DNA of 64,000 bases from Betaproteobacteria bacterium (lineage in GTDB: Bacteria; Pseudomonadota; Gammaproteobacteria; Burkholderiales; Usitatibacteraceae): positions 186,001-250,000 of the forward strand of contig JADJEZ010000001.1 of assembly GCA_016708825.1 (NCBI GenBank), given 5' to 3'. Positions 18,795-26,002 of the stretch are shown one piece after another. The translations under genes were made by a program, and so were the position numbers. A model generated the notes under the pieces. That model saw only the letters and a list, made by a program, of their open reading frames with translations, made no database searches and was not told the DNA's origin. The first letter of the stretch is position 1. The number at the start of each line of letters is the position of its first letter.

Positions 18795-19936
18795 GTGTCC
18801 TGCGAACCGGGGCGGGCGAGGAATCTTACTGCGTCGCCGGTGCCGGGCCTGCGGGACTCGCGGCGGCCATCACACTCGCGCGCGCCGGTCGCCGGGTGGT
18901 CGTGCACGAGGCACATCGCGAAGTCGGCCATCGCTTCCAGCGCGACCTCCAGGGGCTCGAGAACTGGACGAGCGACGTGGACGTGCTGGACGAGTTCCGG
19001 CGACTGGGCATAGCGACGGACTTCCGCAAGCTGCCCTGCCCCGAGGGCACCGCCTTCGACGCCGCGGGCCGCAAGTACCGCTTTCGGAGTCGCGACCCCC
19101 TGTTCTACGTGGTGGAACGCGGTCCCGGCGAAGGAACGCTCGACTCCGCGCTGCTCGCCCAGGCGCGCGAGGCCGGCGTCGAGCTGCGCTTTGGCGACCG
19201 CCTGAAGCACATCGACCGCCCGGGCATTCTCGCGACGGGCCCGCGCGCAGCCGACGCCATCGCGGTGGGGTACCACTTCGACACCGACATGTCGGACGGG
19301 TGCTGGGTGATCTGCGACGACACCCTCGCTCCGGAGGGGTACGCCTATCTCCTCGTGATGAACGGCCGGGGCACCGTCAAGAGCTGCATGTTCACCGGAT
19401 TCAAGCAGGAGTCGAAGTACGTGGCGCGAACGGTGGAGGCCTTCGAGCGGCTCGCCGGTCTCCGGATGGACAATCCCCGTCCCCATGGTGGGGTCGGCAA
19501 TTTCCGCGTTCCCGTGTCGGCCTATTCCGGGCGACACCCGACGGTCGGCGAACAGGCGGGATTCCAGGACACCCTGTGGGGCTTTGGGATGCGATACGCA
19601 ATCGTTTCGGGCGTCCTTGCCGCCCGCAGCCTGCTCGAAGGCACCGATTACGATGCGGCCTGGAACGCCGAGTTCGGAGGTCTGCAGCAGGCCGGAATCG
19701 TCAATCGCGCACTCTTTGCCGCCTTCGGAAACACGGGCTATGCGTGGATCCTCCGCCGCCAGGAGAAGGCCACCGACGCCCGGACCTTCCTTCGCGCCTT
19801 CTACCGGCCCACGCTTGCCCGGCGGTTACTTCTGCCCTGGGCACGCAATCGTTATCGCAGCCGAAGGCGCGACGAGAGTTGCGATCACCTCGATTGCGCC
19901 TGCGTGTGGTGCCGATGCGGAGGCGAATACACCTGA
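18791..19936 (+). CDS. FAD-dependent oxidoreductase, GG-reductase-like
   Basis: 381 residues. The Rossmann motif VAGAGPAGLAAAITLARAG (residues about 15-33) binds FAD, and a late block with FRVPVSAYSG and WGFGMRYAIVSGVLAARSLLEG matches the second nucleotide-contact region of geranylgeranyl-reductase-like flavoproteins. It ends in an unusual Cys cluster (SCDHLDCACVWCRCGG), possibly metal-binding. The ATG overlaps the Rieske stop, so the two proteins are probably made together and may exchange electrons. Substrate unknown. Confidence 0.75.
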   Translation: MSVLRTGAGEESYCVAGAGPAGLAAAITLARAGRRVVVHEAHREVGHRFQRDLQGLENWTSDVDVLDEFRRLGIATDFRKLPCPEGTAFDAAGRKYRFRSRDPLFYVVERGPGEGTLDSALLAQAREAGVELRFGDRLKHIDRPGILATGPRAADAIAVGYHFDTDMSDGCWVICDDTLAPEGYAYLLVMNGRGTVKSCMFTGFKQESKYVARTVEAFERLAGLRMDNPRPHGGVGNFRVPVSAYSGRHPTVGEQAGFQDTLWGFGMRYAIVSGVLAARSLLEGTDYDAAWNAEFGGLQQAGIVNRALFAAFGNTGYAWILRRQEKATDARTFLRAFYRPTLARRLLLPWARNRYRSRRRDESCDHLDCACVWCRCGGEYT

Positions 19937-20044
19937 TCACAGTCCGCCGGCGGCACGCGAAGGGGCTCTTTCGTGGCGAACTTCGCGAACCGGTCACCCG
20001 GACTCGCGTCAAACAAGCGCTGGGAACCCGGGAGAGGAGACGAA

Positions 20045-20272
20045 ATGTTCGGGATGGAACACGACGGCACCTGGTTCGGTGGCGGTCTGCTGGTGGTCCT
20101 GTGGTGGCTCGTGCCAGTCGCGATCGCCGTCGGGATCGCCGCCTACTTGTCCCGGCGATCCGGGCGCAGGACCACGGACGACGAAGCGATCGAAATCCTC
20201 CACCAGCGCTATGCGCGAGGCGAGATCGGGTCCGAGGAATTCCAGGAAGCCAAACGAAACCTGGGAGGCTAG
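20045..20272 (+). CDS. SHOCT-domain small membrane protein, copy 2
   Basis: 75 residues, same design as the protein at 17898: MFGMEHDGTWFGGG, helix LLVVLWWLVPVAIAVGIAAYL, then a SHOCT domain (EILHQRYARGEIGSEEFQEAK). GAGGAGA lies ahead of the ATG. It follows the FAD oxidoreductase by 108 bases; no phased promoter is visible directly upstream, so it may be read from the 17.7 kb promoter. The two copies bracket the Rieske/FAD pair. Confidence 0.78.
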   Translation: MFGMEHDGTWFGGGLLVVLWWLVPVAIAVGIAAYLSRRSGRRTTDDEAIEILHQRYARGEIGSEEFQEAKRNLGG

Positions 20273-20343
20273 CCGGCGGGAAGTGCGGCCGGTCGGCTCC
20301 GTATCGGTGACGGCGCGGACGACCTTTCCGAACGCGACGAAAC

Positions 20344-20388
20344 TGTAATCTCCCCGTGGTCGGGAGGTCAGGGGCGCGGGGGTAGGTT
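20344..20388 (+). promoter_or_regulatory. Three-repeat phased RR promoter, site 3
   Basis: TGTAATC (20344), CGTGGTC (20355) and GGTCAGG (20366) at 11-base steps, followed after ten bases by TAGGTT (20383-20388). It drives the second secreted paralogue at 20455. Confidence 0.68.
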
Positions 20389-20396
20389 CCGAGTCG

Positions 20397-20430
20397 TACC
20401 GGCAGTCGCCGGTAACGCCCGGGAAGGGCG
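20397..20430 (+). promoter_or_regulatory. Tandem stem-loop leader, copy 2
   Basis: TACCGGC/GCCGGTA with loop AGTC (20397-20414) is followed by CGCCC/GGGCG with loop GGGAA (20416-20430). The ribosome site GGAGGA follows, then the ATG at 20455. Confidence 0.6.
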
Positions 20431-20454
20431 GAACCCTCGCAGGAGGACAAGAAC

Positions 20455-20835
20455 ATGTCTGCTCGCAAACTCGTCACCGGCATCGGCTTCGCGATTGCAC
20501 TCGCCACGCCCATCGCAGTCCTTGCGGAAGTCGTCTGGGAAACCACCAGCGACGAGGCCGGTTCCCGAATCGTCGTGCCGCAATTCGGAACAACCCCCAA
20601 GTCGGTCTCACTTCCGGCCGTGAAGCCCCTCCGGGCCGGGGATGTGTCACTCGACAGGCAATACGTCTTTCTCGGCGATGAAGGTGGCTGGCAGCTTCGC
20701 CCGATGGAAAACCGATTCGAGGGCGGCCGGCTGGTTCACGTCGATGACCCTGTCGGCCACATGCAGCGGGTCGCGGACAACTCACCGCTCACCGCCGACC
20801 AGCGTCTCGCGTGGGAACGCATCGGAGGGCGATGA
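20455..20835 (+). CDS. Small secreted protein, paralogue family copy 2
   Basis: 126 residues with signal peptide (RKLVTGIGFAIALATPIAVLAE). It shares with copy 1 the blocks DEAGSRIVVPQFG, DRQYVFLG, EGGWQLRPME, HVDDPVGHM and SPLTADQR, so about half of the mature positions look identical. The ATG has GGAGGA seven bases upstream, and it confirms the start chosen for copy 1. It sits behind its own phased promoter and stem-loop leader and ends 48 bases before the next such promoter. Family and function not recognised. Confidence 0.8.
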   Translation: MSARKLVTGIGFAIALATPIAVLAEVVWETTSDEAGSRIVVPQFGTTPKSVSLPAVKPLRAGDVSLDRQYVFLGDEGGWQLRPMENRFEGGRLVHVDDPVGHMQRVADNSPLTADQRLAWERIGGR

Positions 20836-20882
20836 CGCCGCAACGCTTCGTCCCTGGCCACCTGTCAGGCGCCGTACACACT

Positions 20883-20927
20883 TGTAACGAGGCAGTTCGC
20901 TTGCCGTCACTGACCTGCGAATAAGGT
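20883..20927 (+). promoter_or_regulatory. Three-repeat phased RR promoter, site 4
   Basis: TGTAACG (20883), AGTTCGC (20894) and CGTCACT (20905) at 11-base steps, with TAAGGT (20922-20927) ten bases later. It drives the porin at 21107 through a 170-base leader. Confidence 0.6.
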
Positions 20928-20934
20928 TGGTGCC

Positions 20935-20972
20935 GTACTGGTCTTGCCGGTACCCGCCGCCCACCGCGGCGG
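20935..20972 (+). promoter_or_regulatory. Tandem stem-loop leader, copy 3 (porin)
   Basis: GTACTGG/CCGGTAC with one G-T pair and loop TCTTG (20935-20953), then CCGCCGC/GCGGCGG with loop CCACC (20954-20972). The position relative to the -10 is the same as in the secreted-protein leaders, although the downstream gene is unrelated. The remaining 130 bases to the ATG hold no clear feature. Confidence 0.55.
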
Positions 20973-21106
20973 CAACGGTCAGGAAGGACGGTATCTGTGC
21001 GCGTGACCGGATGGGTCGAGAGGCGCGATTGAGAATCGCGTCATTCGATTCGAGATCCTGCGTGCGCGGTGCAGTGCAATCCTTCGTCTTCGAGGGGATA
21101 CTCATC

Positions 21107-22537
21107 ATGAAACGCAATTCGAGATCGCTGGCCGGCGTGCTCGCGGCCGGTGTCCTGCTGCTTCCCGGCGCCGCCGCGGCAGCCGACGACGCTTCCGTCC
21201 TGCGGGCGGAAATCGAGGCATTGAAGAAGGAAGTGCAGGAACTGCGCGGCCTGGTGAAGGGACGCATTTCCGAGACCACGCCCGGCAAGGCGCCGCAGAC
21301 CGCCGGGCCGCGCGACCTCAGTACCACGGTCCTGGGCGCCACGGTTACGCTCTACGGCACGCTCAATGCCGATGCCGGGACGGTGGAGCGAACCGGCGCA
21401 ACGGCCAGCGCGACAGCACTCAACAGCCTCGTCGGCACTCCGGGGCTCACGCCCGCGATCTCGCCATCGCGCTCGATCCTGCGTTCCAACTCCTCGAACT
21501 TCGGCATCCGCGGCGTACGTCACCTTTTCGGCAGCGTGAATGCGGTGTTCCAGGTCGAGTCCTCGGTCGGTGCCGACGGTGGCGCGAGCAATCTCGCGGG
21601 TCGCGACACGTTTCTCGGGCTCTCGGGAAGCTACGGCTCGCTCCTCTATGGGGGAAACATCGACAGCCCGTACAAGCGGGGCGTCCAGGGAAAGGATCCG
21701 TTCTTCGCCACAGGTATAGCGACGCAGAAGGGGATTCTCGGCAGCCCCGGCTTCAACGTGACCAGCGTAAACGCGGTCTCGGGTTCGACCGTCGGCGGCA
21801 ACGCCGCCGGCGCGCAGCAGCAGAATGCCGGATTCGACACACGCTTGAACAACCTGGTCATGTACCGCAGCCCGGTCTTCGCCGGCTTCTCCGGAGAACT
21901 GGCCTACGGGATGAACGAGCAGAATACCACGACCGGCATCAAGCCATCCGTGATCTCCGCGGTTGCCCGTTACGACCGGGGGCCCTGGTTCGCGAGCTAC
22001 GCGTACGAGGAGCGGGAGGACGTGTTCGCCCTGAACTCGCTCCAGACGTTGGTGCCCGGTTCCGGCACGACCGGCGCGCTGTTCGTCCCGCCCGCCGGCG
22101 CCACGTCGAAGGACAGCGCCAACAAGATCGGCGTGGGCTACAAGCTCTTCTCCAGCACGGATCTCCTGCTGGTCTGGGAGAACCTCAAGTACACGACGAG
22201 CGTCGGCGCCGTGCGCGAGTACGAGCGCGACGCCTGGGTGGGATCGGTCAATCACCGCATGGGCCGGCACCACGCCATCGTGAGCTACAGCAAGGCGGAG
22301 GCGGGCAGCTGCAGTCTCCCCGCCGGCACCGCCTGTTCCACCAAGGGATTGGGCGCGGAGCAGTGGGCGCTCGGCTACGTCTACGACCTCGACGCGAGCA
22401 CGTGGATCTACGCCTTCTGGACGCAGATCAGGAACGAAGAGGCGGCCGCATACAACTTTGGCGTGTCGGGCGCGCCGGCGGCCGGCGTGGGCGCCGACCC
22501 GAAAGGTCTGGCACTCGGAATTCGCTACCGGTTCTGA
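21107..22537 (+). CDS. Trimeric general porin, Gram-negative porin family
   Basis: 476 residues. A signal peptide (RSLAGVLAAGVLLLPGAAAAAD) is followed by a short coiled segment (VLRAEIEALKKEVQELRGLVKG), unusual for this family and reminiscent of the N-terminus of OprP/FmdA-type porins. The barrel starts TVTLYGTLNADAGTV and contains FGIRGVRHLFGSVNAVFQVES and GLSGSYGSLLYGGNIDSP, classical Burkholderia/Neisseria porin strands, ending in GLALGIRYRF with C-terminal Phe. It is the outer-membrane channel of the induced set. Whether it limits or admits metal is unknown. Confidence 0.85.
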   Translation: MKRNSRSLAGVLAAGVLLLPGAAAAADDASVLRAEIEALKKEVQELRGLVKGRISETTPGKAPQTAGPRDLSTTVLGATVTLYGTLNADAGTVERTGATASATALNSLVGTPGLTPAISPSRSILRSNSSNFGIRGVRHLFGSVNAVFQVESSVGADGGASNLAGRDTFLGLSGSYGSLLYGGNIDSPYKRGVQGKDPFFATGIATQKGILGSPGFNVTSVNAVSGSTVGGNAAGAQQQNAGFDTRLNNLVMYRSPVFAGFSGELAYGMNEQNTTTGIKPSVISAVARYDRGPWFASYAYEEREDVFALNSLQTLVPGSGTTGALFVPPAGATSKDSANKIGVGYKLFSSTDLLLVWENLKYTTSVGAVREYERDAWVGSVNHRMGRHHAIVSYSKAEAGSCSLPAGTACSTKGLGAEQWALGYVYDLDASTWIYAFWTQIRNEEAAAYNFGVSGAPAAGVGADPKGLALGIRYRF

Positions 22538-22709
22538 GGAGAAGGGGTTCGGCGGCACCTCCGGGGCCCGTCCACGGAGGCGCCAGTCGGCAGGTTGGGG
22601 CCATCAGGAGTGACCGGCCAGCGCCGGACCAGTGACGCGGGATCGGCACAAGTCACTCCCGACTTTTTCGTCCCGGCTGCCGCGCGGCACCAGCTCACCC
22701 TGACAGCGT

Positions 22710-22754
22710 TGTAATTGCCCCGTCGGCGAGCGGTCAACGGTGCCCCCGTAGAGT
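22710..22754 (+). promoter_or_regulatory. Three-repeat phased RR promoter, site 5
   Basis: TGTAATT (22710), CGTCGGC (22721) and GGTCAAC (22732) at 11-base steps, then TAGAGT (22749-22754) after ten bases. The stretch GTAGAGTGGGAACCGTACCGGC is almost the same as at site 1. It drives secreted paralogue 3. Confidence 0.68.
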
Positions 22755-22764
22755 GGGAACCGTA

Positions 22765-22799
22765 CCGGCAGTCGCCGGGCCCGCCGAAAAAAGGGGCGG
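22765..22799 (+). promoter_or_regulatory. Tandem stem-loop leader, copy 4
   Basis: CCGGC/GCCGG with loop AGTC (22765-22778) and CCGCC/GGCGG with a nine-base A-rich loop (22781-22799), followed by the ribosome site CAGGAG and the ATG at 22823. Confidence 0.58.
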
Positions 22800-22822
22800 A
22801 CGACCCACCACAGGAGCACAAC

Positions 22823-23201
22823 ATGAACTTCCGCAAATCCGTTTCCATCCTCGGCTTCGCCATCGCGTTCGCCGCACCCGCTGCCGCCATCGCCGACGTC
22901 ACCTGGGAAACCACCAACGACGAAGCGGGCTCGCGCATCCTCGCGCCGCAGTTCGGCACCGCGCCCACGGGCCGGGCAATCACCGCGACCGCGCCGCTGA
23001 TGACCGGCGCCATCTCTTCGTGACAGGCAATACGTCTACCTGGGAGCGGAAGGCGGCTGGCAGCTTCGCCCGATGGAGTACCGGTTCGAGGAGGGCCGCC
23101 TGGTCCACGTCGACGACCCCGTCGGCCACATGCACCGCCTTGCTGACAGCTCTTCGCCCACCGCCGCGCAGCGTGCCGCTCTCGAACGCGGCGGCGCGTG
23201 A
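22823..23201 (+). CDS. Small secreted protein, paralogue copy 3, frameshifted
   Basis: Starts NFRKSVSILGFAIAFAAPAAAIAD (signal peptide), then TWETTNDEAGSRILAPQFG. A one-base slip near 23015 introduces a stop. In the neighbouring frame RQYVYLGAEGGWQLRPMEY, HVDDPVGHMHRLAD and SPTAAQRAALERGG continue to the TGA at 23199. The break falls in the variable part between conserved blocks, and the two halves keep family spacing, so this is either a sequence error or a recent pseudogene. Confidence 0.7.
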
Positions 23202-23213
23202 TCGATGCCGCAA

Positions 23214-23298
23214 GCTCGCTTTACTCCGGGCCGGGATACCGAATTGGCCGCGAAACTCCGCGGCTCCCCGGCCCGGTCCGGGCCGGCGCCAAGCGAGC
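23214..23298 (+). repeat. Nested inverted repeat between genes
   Basis: An outer pair GCTCGCTT (23214) / AAGCGAGC (23291) encloses a perfect 10-base stem CCGGGCCGGG (23226) / CCCGGCCCGG (23267). It lies just after paralogue 3 and before the next phased promoter. It could act as a terminator without a T-tract, or as an RNA structure. Confidence 0.4.
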
Positions 23299-23319
23299 CT
23301 GTCGACAACCCGACCATTC

Positions 23320-23364
23320 CGTAAGCATCGCGTAACCCCGCCGTCAGGCGGGCGGCACTAGCCT
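23320..23364 (+). promoter_or_regulatory. Three-repeat phased RR promoter, site 6
   Basis: The clearest set of direct repeats: CGTAAGC (23320), CGTAACC (23331) and CGTCAGG (23342) at 11-base steps, then TAGCCT (23359-23364) after ten bases. It drives the EF-hand protein at 23457. Confidence 0.65.
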
Positions 23365-23456
23365 CACGATGTTCGGAGCTGCCTGGAAAAAGCACCGTTC
23401 GACCCATGGCAACAGAAGAACGCAGCACCTCCCCCAATGATCGAAAGGACGAGAAA

Positions 23457-23728
23457 ATGAAGCTCCTCACTGCCGTCGCCGCGTCGCTGATGGCCACCTC
23501 CTGATCGCGGCTCCCGTGGCGTATTCCGCGGAGCCCATGATGAAGATGGACATGCACAAGTTCATGGCGTCCTGCGACATGGACCACGACGGGATGATGT
23601 CCAAGGCCGAGATGCTCAAGCACGTGGAGAAGATGTTCGACAAGCTGGACACCAAGAAGACGGGCAAGCTCGACAAGAAGCAGACCGAGCAGTTCCTCAA
23701 GGATCTCACGGGCTACAGCGGCGCCTGA
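23457..23728 (+). CDS. Secreted EF-hand protein, frameshift in signal peptide
   Basis: About 90 residues. The ATG at 23457 begins a signal peptide (MKLLTAVAASLMAT), which breaks near 23505 and continues LIAAPVAYSAEP in the next frame. The mature part has one good EF-hand loop (DMDHDGMMSKAEM) and a second weaker one (DTKKTGKLDKKQT) in a Lys/Met-rich helical protein. It probably binds Ca2+ or another divalent metal in the periplasm. It has its own phased promoter. Confidence 0.7.
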
Positions 23729-23752
23729 ACCCGACCATCGGGCGCTCCGCCT

Positions 23753-24493
23753 TCAGCTTGGACGACCGCCCTTGTCTCCCAGTTCGCGGTTCTCTCGCGA
23801 AGGTGTCGCGGGAGAACCCGTTGCCCCGAATGCGCGGTAGAAGACGAGCGTTCCGAAGAGGGTCGACATCGACCCGGTCTGCAGGACTTCGCCGAAACCC
23901 GCCTCCCGAAACAGGGAAGGGAGCTTTCCCTCGACGTTCTCGCGCGTGTTCGGGAAGCCGTCGAGCAGCCGGACGAGCACGAACAGCGACCCCATGAGCA
24001 GGTTCGCGGGGCGCCCCCAATCGACCACGTGGAACTCGCCGCCCGAGCGAAGCACGCGGCGCGCCTCAGCCGCCGTCGTAGCCTTGTCCTTCGCGGGCAG
24101 GTGGTGGAAGAGCAGGCTCGAGACGACGCGATCGAAGCTCCCGTCCGGATAGGGCAGCCGCGTCGACAGGCCGCGATCGAAGCGGATCGTCACACCCGCG
24201 GCGAGCGCTTTGCGTTCGGCTATCGAGATGACCTCGGGGTCCGCATCCAGCCCCGTCACGTGCGCTCCGCCGCGTCGGGCACCGATCATCACGGCGAGAG
24301 TCCCCGTGCCGCAGCCGAGGTCCAGGACGTATTGGTCCGGACCGATCGCCGCCTGCTCCAGCAGGGCGGCCCTGAAGGCCCTTTCCCTCATCGTGACCGC
24401 CATCACGGCATCGTAGAGCGGCGTGAGGAAGGCATGGCCGAGCGCCGGAACGGTCTTCGGCTCGCCGGGGGACTCCGTGGACGATGATTTCAC
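23753..24493 (-). CDS. Class I SAM-dependent methyltransferase
   Basis: About 246 residues. The SAM-binding motif I is VLDLGCGTGTLAV, the acidic residue after strand 2 is in GLDADPEV, motif IV is FDRVVSSLLFHHL, and the post-motif is RVLRSGGEFHVVDWG, as in UbiE/arsenite-type methyltransferases. No extra Cys pattern points to arsenic. I chose the GTG at 24493, since the longer frame has no methyltransferase homology. It is the last gene of the minus-strand copper operon, and the substrate is unknown. Confidence 0.75.
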   Translation of the reverse strand: MKSSSTESPGEPKTVPALGHAFLTPLYDAVMAVTMRERAFRAALLEQAAIGPDQYVLDLGCGTGTLAVMIGARRGGAHVTGLDADPEVISIAERKALAAGVTIRFDRGLSTRLPYPDGSFDRVVSSLLFHHLPAKDKATTAAEARRVLRSGGEFHVVDWGRPANLLMGSLFVLVRLLDGFPNTRENVEGKLPSLFREAGFGEVLQTGSMSTLFGTLVFYRAFGATGSPATPSRENRELGDKGGRPS

Positions 24494-24515
24494 GAACCGG
24501 CCCCGGTTCCGCGCA

Positions 24516-25069
24516 TCACGGCCAGGGCTCGCGCCCGGCGCCCAGCAATCCCGTGGCGACCTCGCGAAGCAGCCTCCAGCCGGCAATCGCCATCAACGCG
24601 GATGTCGCGATTGGCAGGGCGCACACGCTCCATTCCGAAAAAACAGAGGGGGGACCTGATGCAATCAACGCGGCCCCGGCGAGCAGCGCGGACATCCACA
24701 CGGCCGGTCGTGGTCGCCAGGGCCCTTCGCCCGCCGAAATCGCGAGAAACGCTCCGGCGGAAACGGCGAGCAATCCAGCGCCCGCCAGGATCGGACCGTG
24801 GGAGGGTTGCCAATACCCGAGTATGGCGGCGACGGTCGCGAGCGCGAGTGCCGCCGCCGCAAGCATTGCGCCGATTCCCGCCAATGCGCTCCGGATCGAG
24901 GCTCGAAACGCGTCGCCGGGCGAGTCGGCGTCCATGCCGAGGTGAAAGCGCCCAGCGCAAGCGGGCCGGCAGCGGAGAGAACGAGGCAATCGCGCAAGGA
25001 GATGCCGGCCGTGAGCGCGGCAAGCGGCAGGCCCCACTTCAACGCAGTTCCGATCCCGAAGCGCGCCAC
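24516..25069 (-). CDS. Unrecognised polytopic membrane protein, frameshifted
   Basis: Reads MARFGIGTALKWGLPLAALTAG and one further helix from the ATG at 25069, then slips frame near 24940 and continues FHLGMDADSPGDAFRA with four more hydrophobic segments (for example ALATVAAILGYW and WMSALLAGAALIASG) to 24516. About 183 residues with five or six helices. It lies between a CusF-like gene and a methyltransferase. I cannot name a family. Confidence 0.5.
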
Positions 25070-25084
25070 GGCTCTACCAGGCTC

Positions 25085-25435
25085 CTACTTCGCGGCCTCG
25101 AGGGCCGTCACCGTATAGGCGCCCGCATCGTCCTCGACCGCGAAGCGCACCTTGTCACCCACTGCGACCTTCTCGAGCATGGCCGGGTCCTTGACCCTGA
25201 AGACCATGGTCATGGGCGGCATGCCGAGGTTTGCGATCGGCCCGTGCTTGAGCGTGATCTTGCCTGCCCCCTTGTCGATCTTCCGGACTTCGCCATCCGT
25301 CGCCGGGGCCCCGGCCATCATCGGGGACATCGGCATGGATTTCTGCATGGTCGAGTGATCCATGCCGTGGGATTGCGCGAATACGGGCCCAGCGGCGAGG
25401 GCGAGCAGGGCGAGGCAGGTGCTGGCGGTTTTCAT
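25085..25435 (-). CDS. CusF-like periplasmic copper-binding protein
   Basis: 116 residues: signal peptide (KTASTCLALLALAAGPVFA), a Met/His-rich lead (SHGMDHSTMQKSMPMSPMM) and a CusF domain. The domain shows GEVRKIDKGAGKITLKHGPI, LGMPPMTMVF (the Met ligands) and VGDKVRFAVE. CusF chaperones Cu(I)/Ag(I) to the CusCBA efflux pump, whose genes lie at 35.7-41.5 kb; the CusB there also carries a fused CusF domain. The ATG at 25435 follows GGAGAA. Confidence 0.85.
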   Translation of the reverse strand: MKTASTCLALLALAAGPVFAQSHGMDHSTMQKSMPMSPMMAGAPATDGEVRKIDKGAGKITLKHGPIANLGMPPMTMVFRVKDPAMLEKVAVGDKVRFAVEDDAGAYTVTALEAAK

Positions 25436-25476
25436 CGGGTTCTCCTGGTTGGTGCGGATTGAGGACAAGGCGGGCA

Positions 25477-25977
25477 TCAATTCGCGGCGACGACGATCCT
25501 GCCGATCATCCCCGCGTCGAAGTGTCCGGGCACGAGGCAACCGAAATGGAACTCGCCCGCTTTCGTGAAGGTCCAGGTGATCTCCTGCACCTTCCCGGGC
25601 GCCACGTGGGCCATGTAGGGTTCGTCGTGCTCCATGTTCGGGAACTTCTTCATCATCTCGCCGTGGGCCTTGAGCTCCGCGAGGTTGCCGATCACCATTT
25701 CGTGCATCACCTTGCCGCCGTTCTTCACGACGAAGCGGATCGTCTCGCCGCGCTTCACCCGGACCTCGGCGGGGCTGAAGCGCATGGCGTCGCTCATGTC
25801 GACCTGGACGGTGCGGCTCGCCCGGGCGGGGTCGCCCTGCCGGCCGAAGGAGTGCTCCTCCATCGACAGGGGCTTCGCCATCATCGGCTTGCCGTGCTTC
25901 TCTTCGCCGTGGGCAAGGGCGTTCGCGGCGGCGAGCGCGAGGATCACTGCTGCGGCAAGGGATGCGGTTCTCTTCAT
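25477..25977 (-). CDS. Periplasmic cupredoxin
   Basis: 166 residues with signal peptide (KRTASLAAAVILALAAANALA). His/Met-rich lead (HGEEKHGKPMMAKP), then a type 1 copper fold: RFSPAEVRVKRGETIRF, His in VMHEMVIG, and the C-terminal ligand loop FGCLVPGHFDAGM giving Cys, His and Met. Similar proteins sit beside multicopper oxidases and may pass electrons or store copper. It starts 25 bases after the oxidase stop in the same operon. Confidence 0.87.
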   Translation of the reverse strand: MKRTASLAAAVILALAAANALAHGEEKHGKPMMAKPLSMEEHSFGRQGDPARASRTVQVDMSDAMRFSPAEVRVKRGETIRFVVKNGGKVMHEMVIGNLAELKAHGEMMKKFPNMEHDEPYMAHVAPGKVQEITWTFTKAGEFHFGCLVPGHFDAGMIGRIVVAAN

Positions 25978-26002
25978 GTCTTGTCTCCTCGGGTTCGCCC
26001 GA

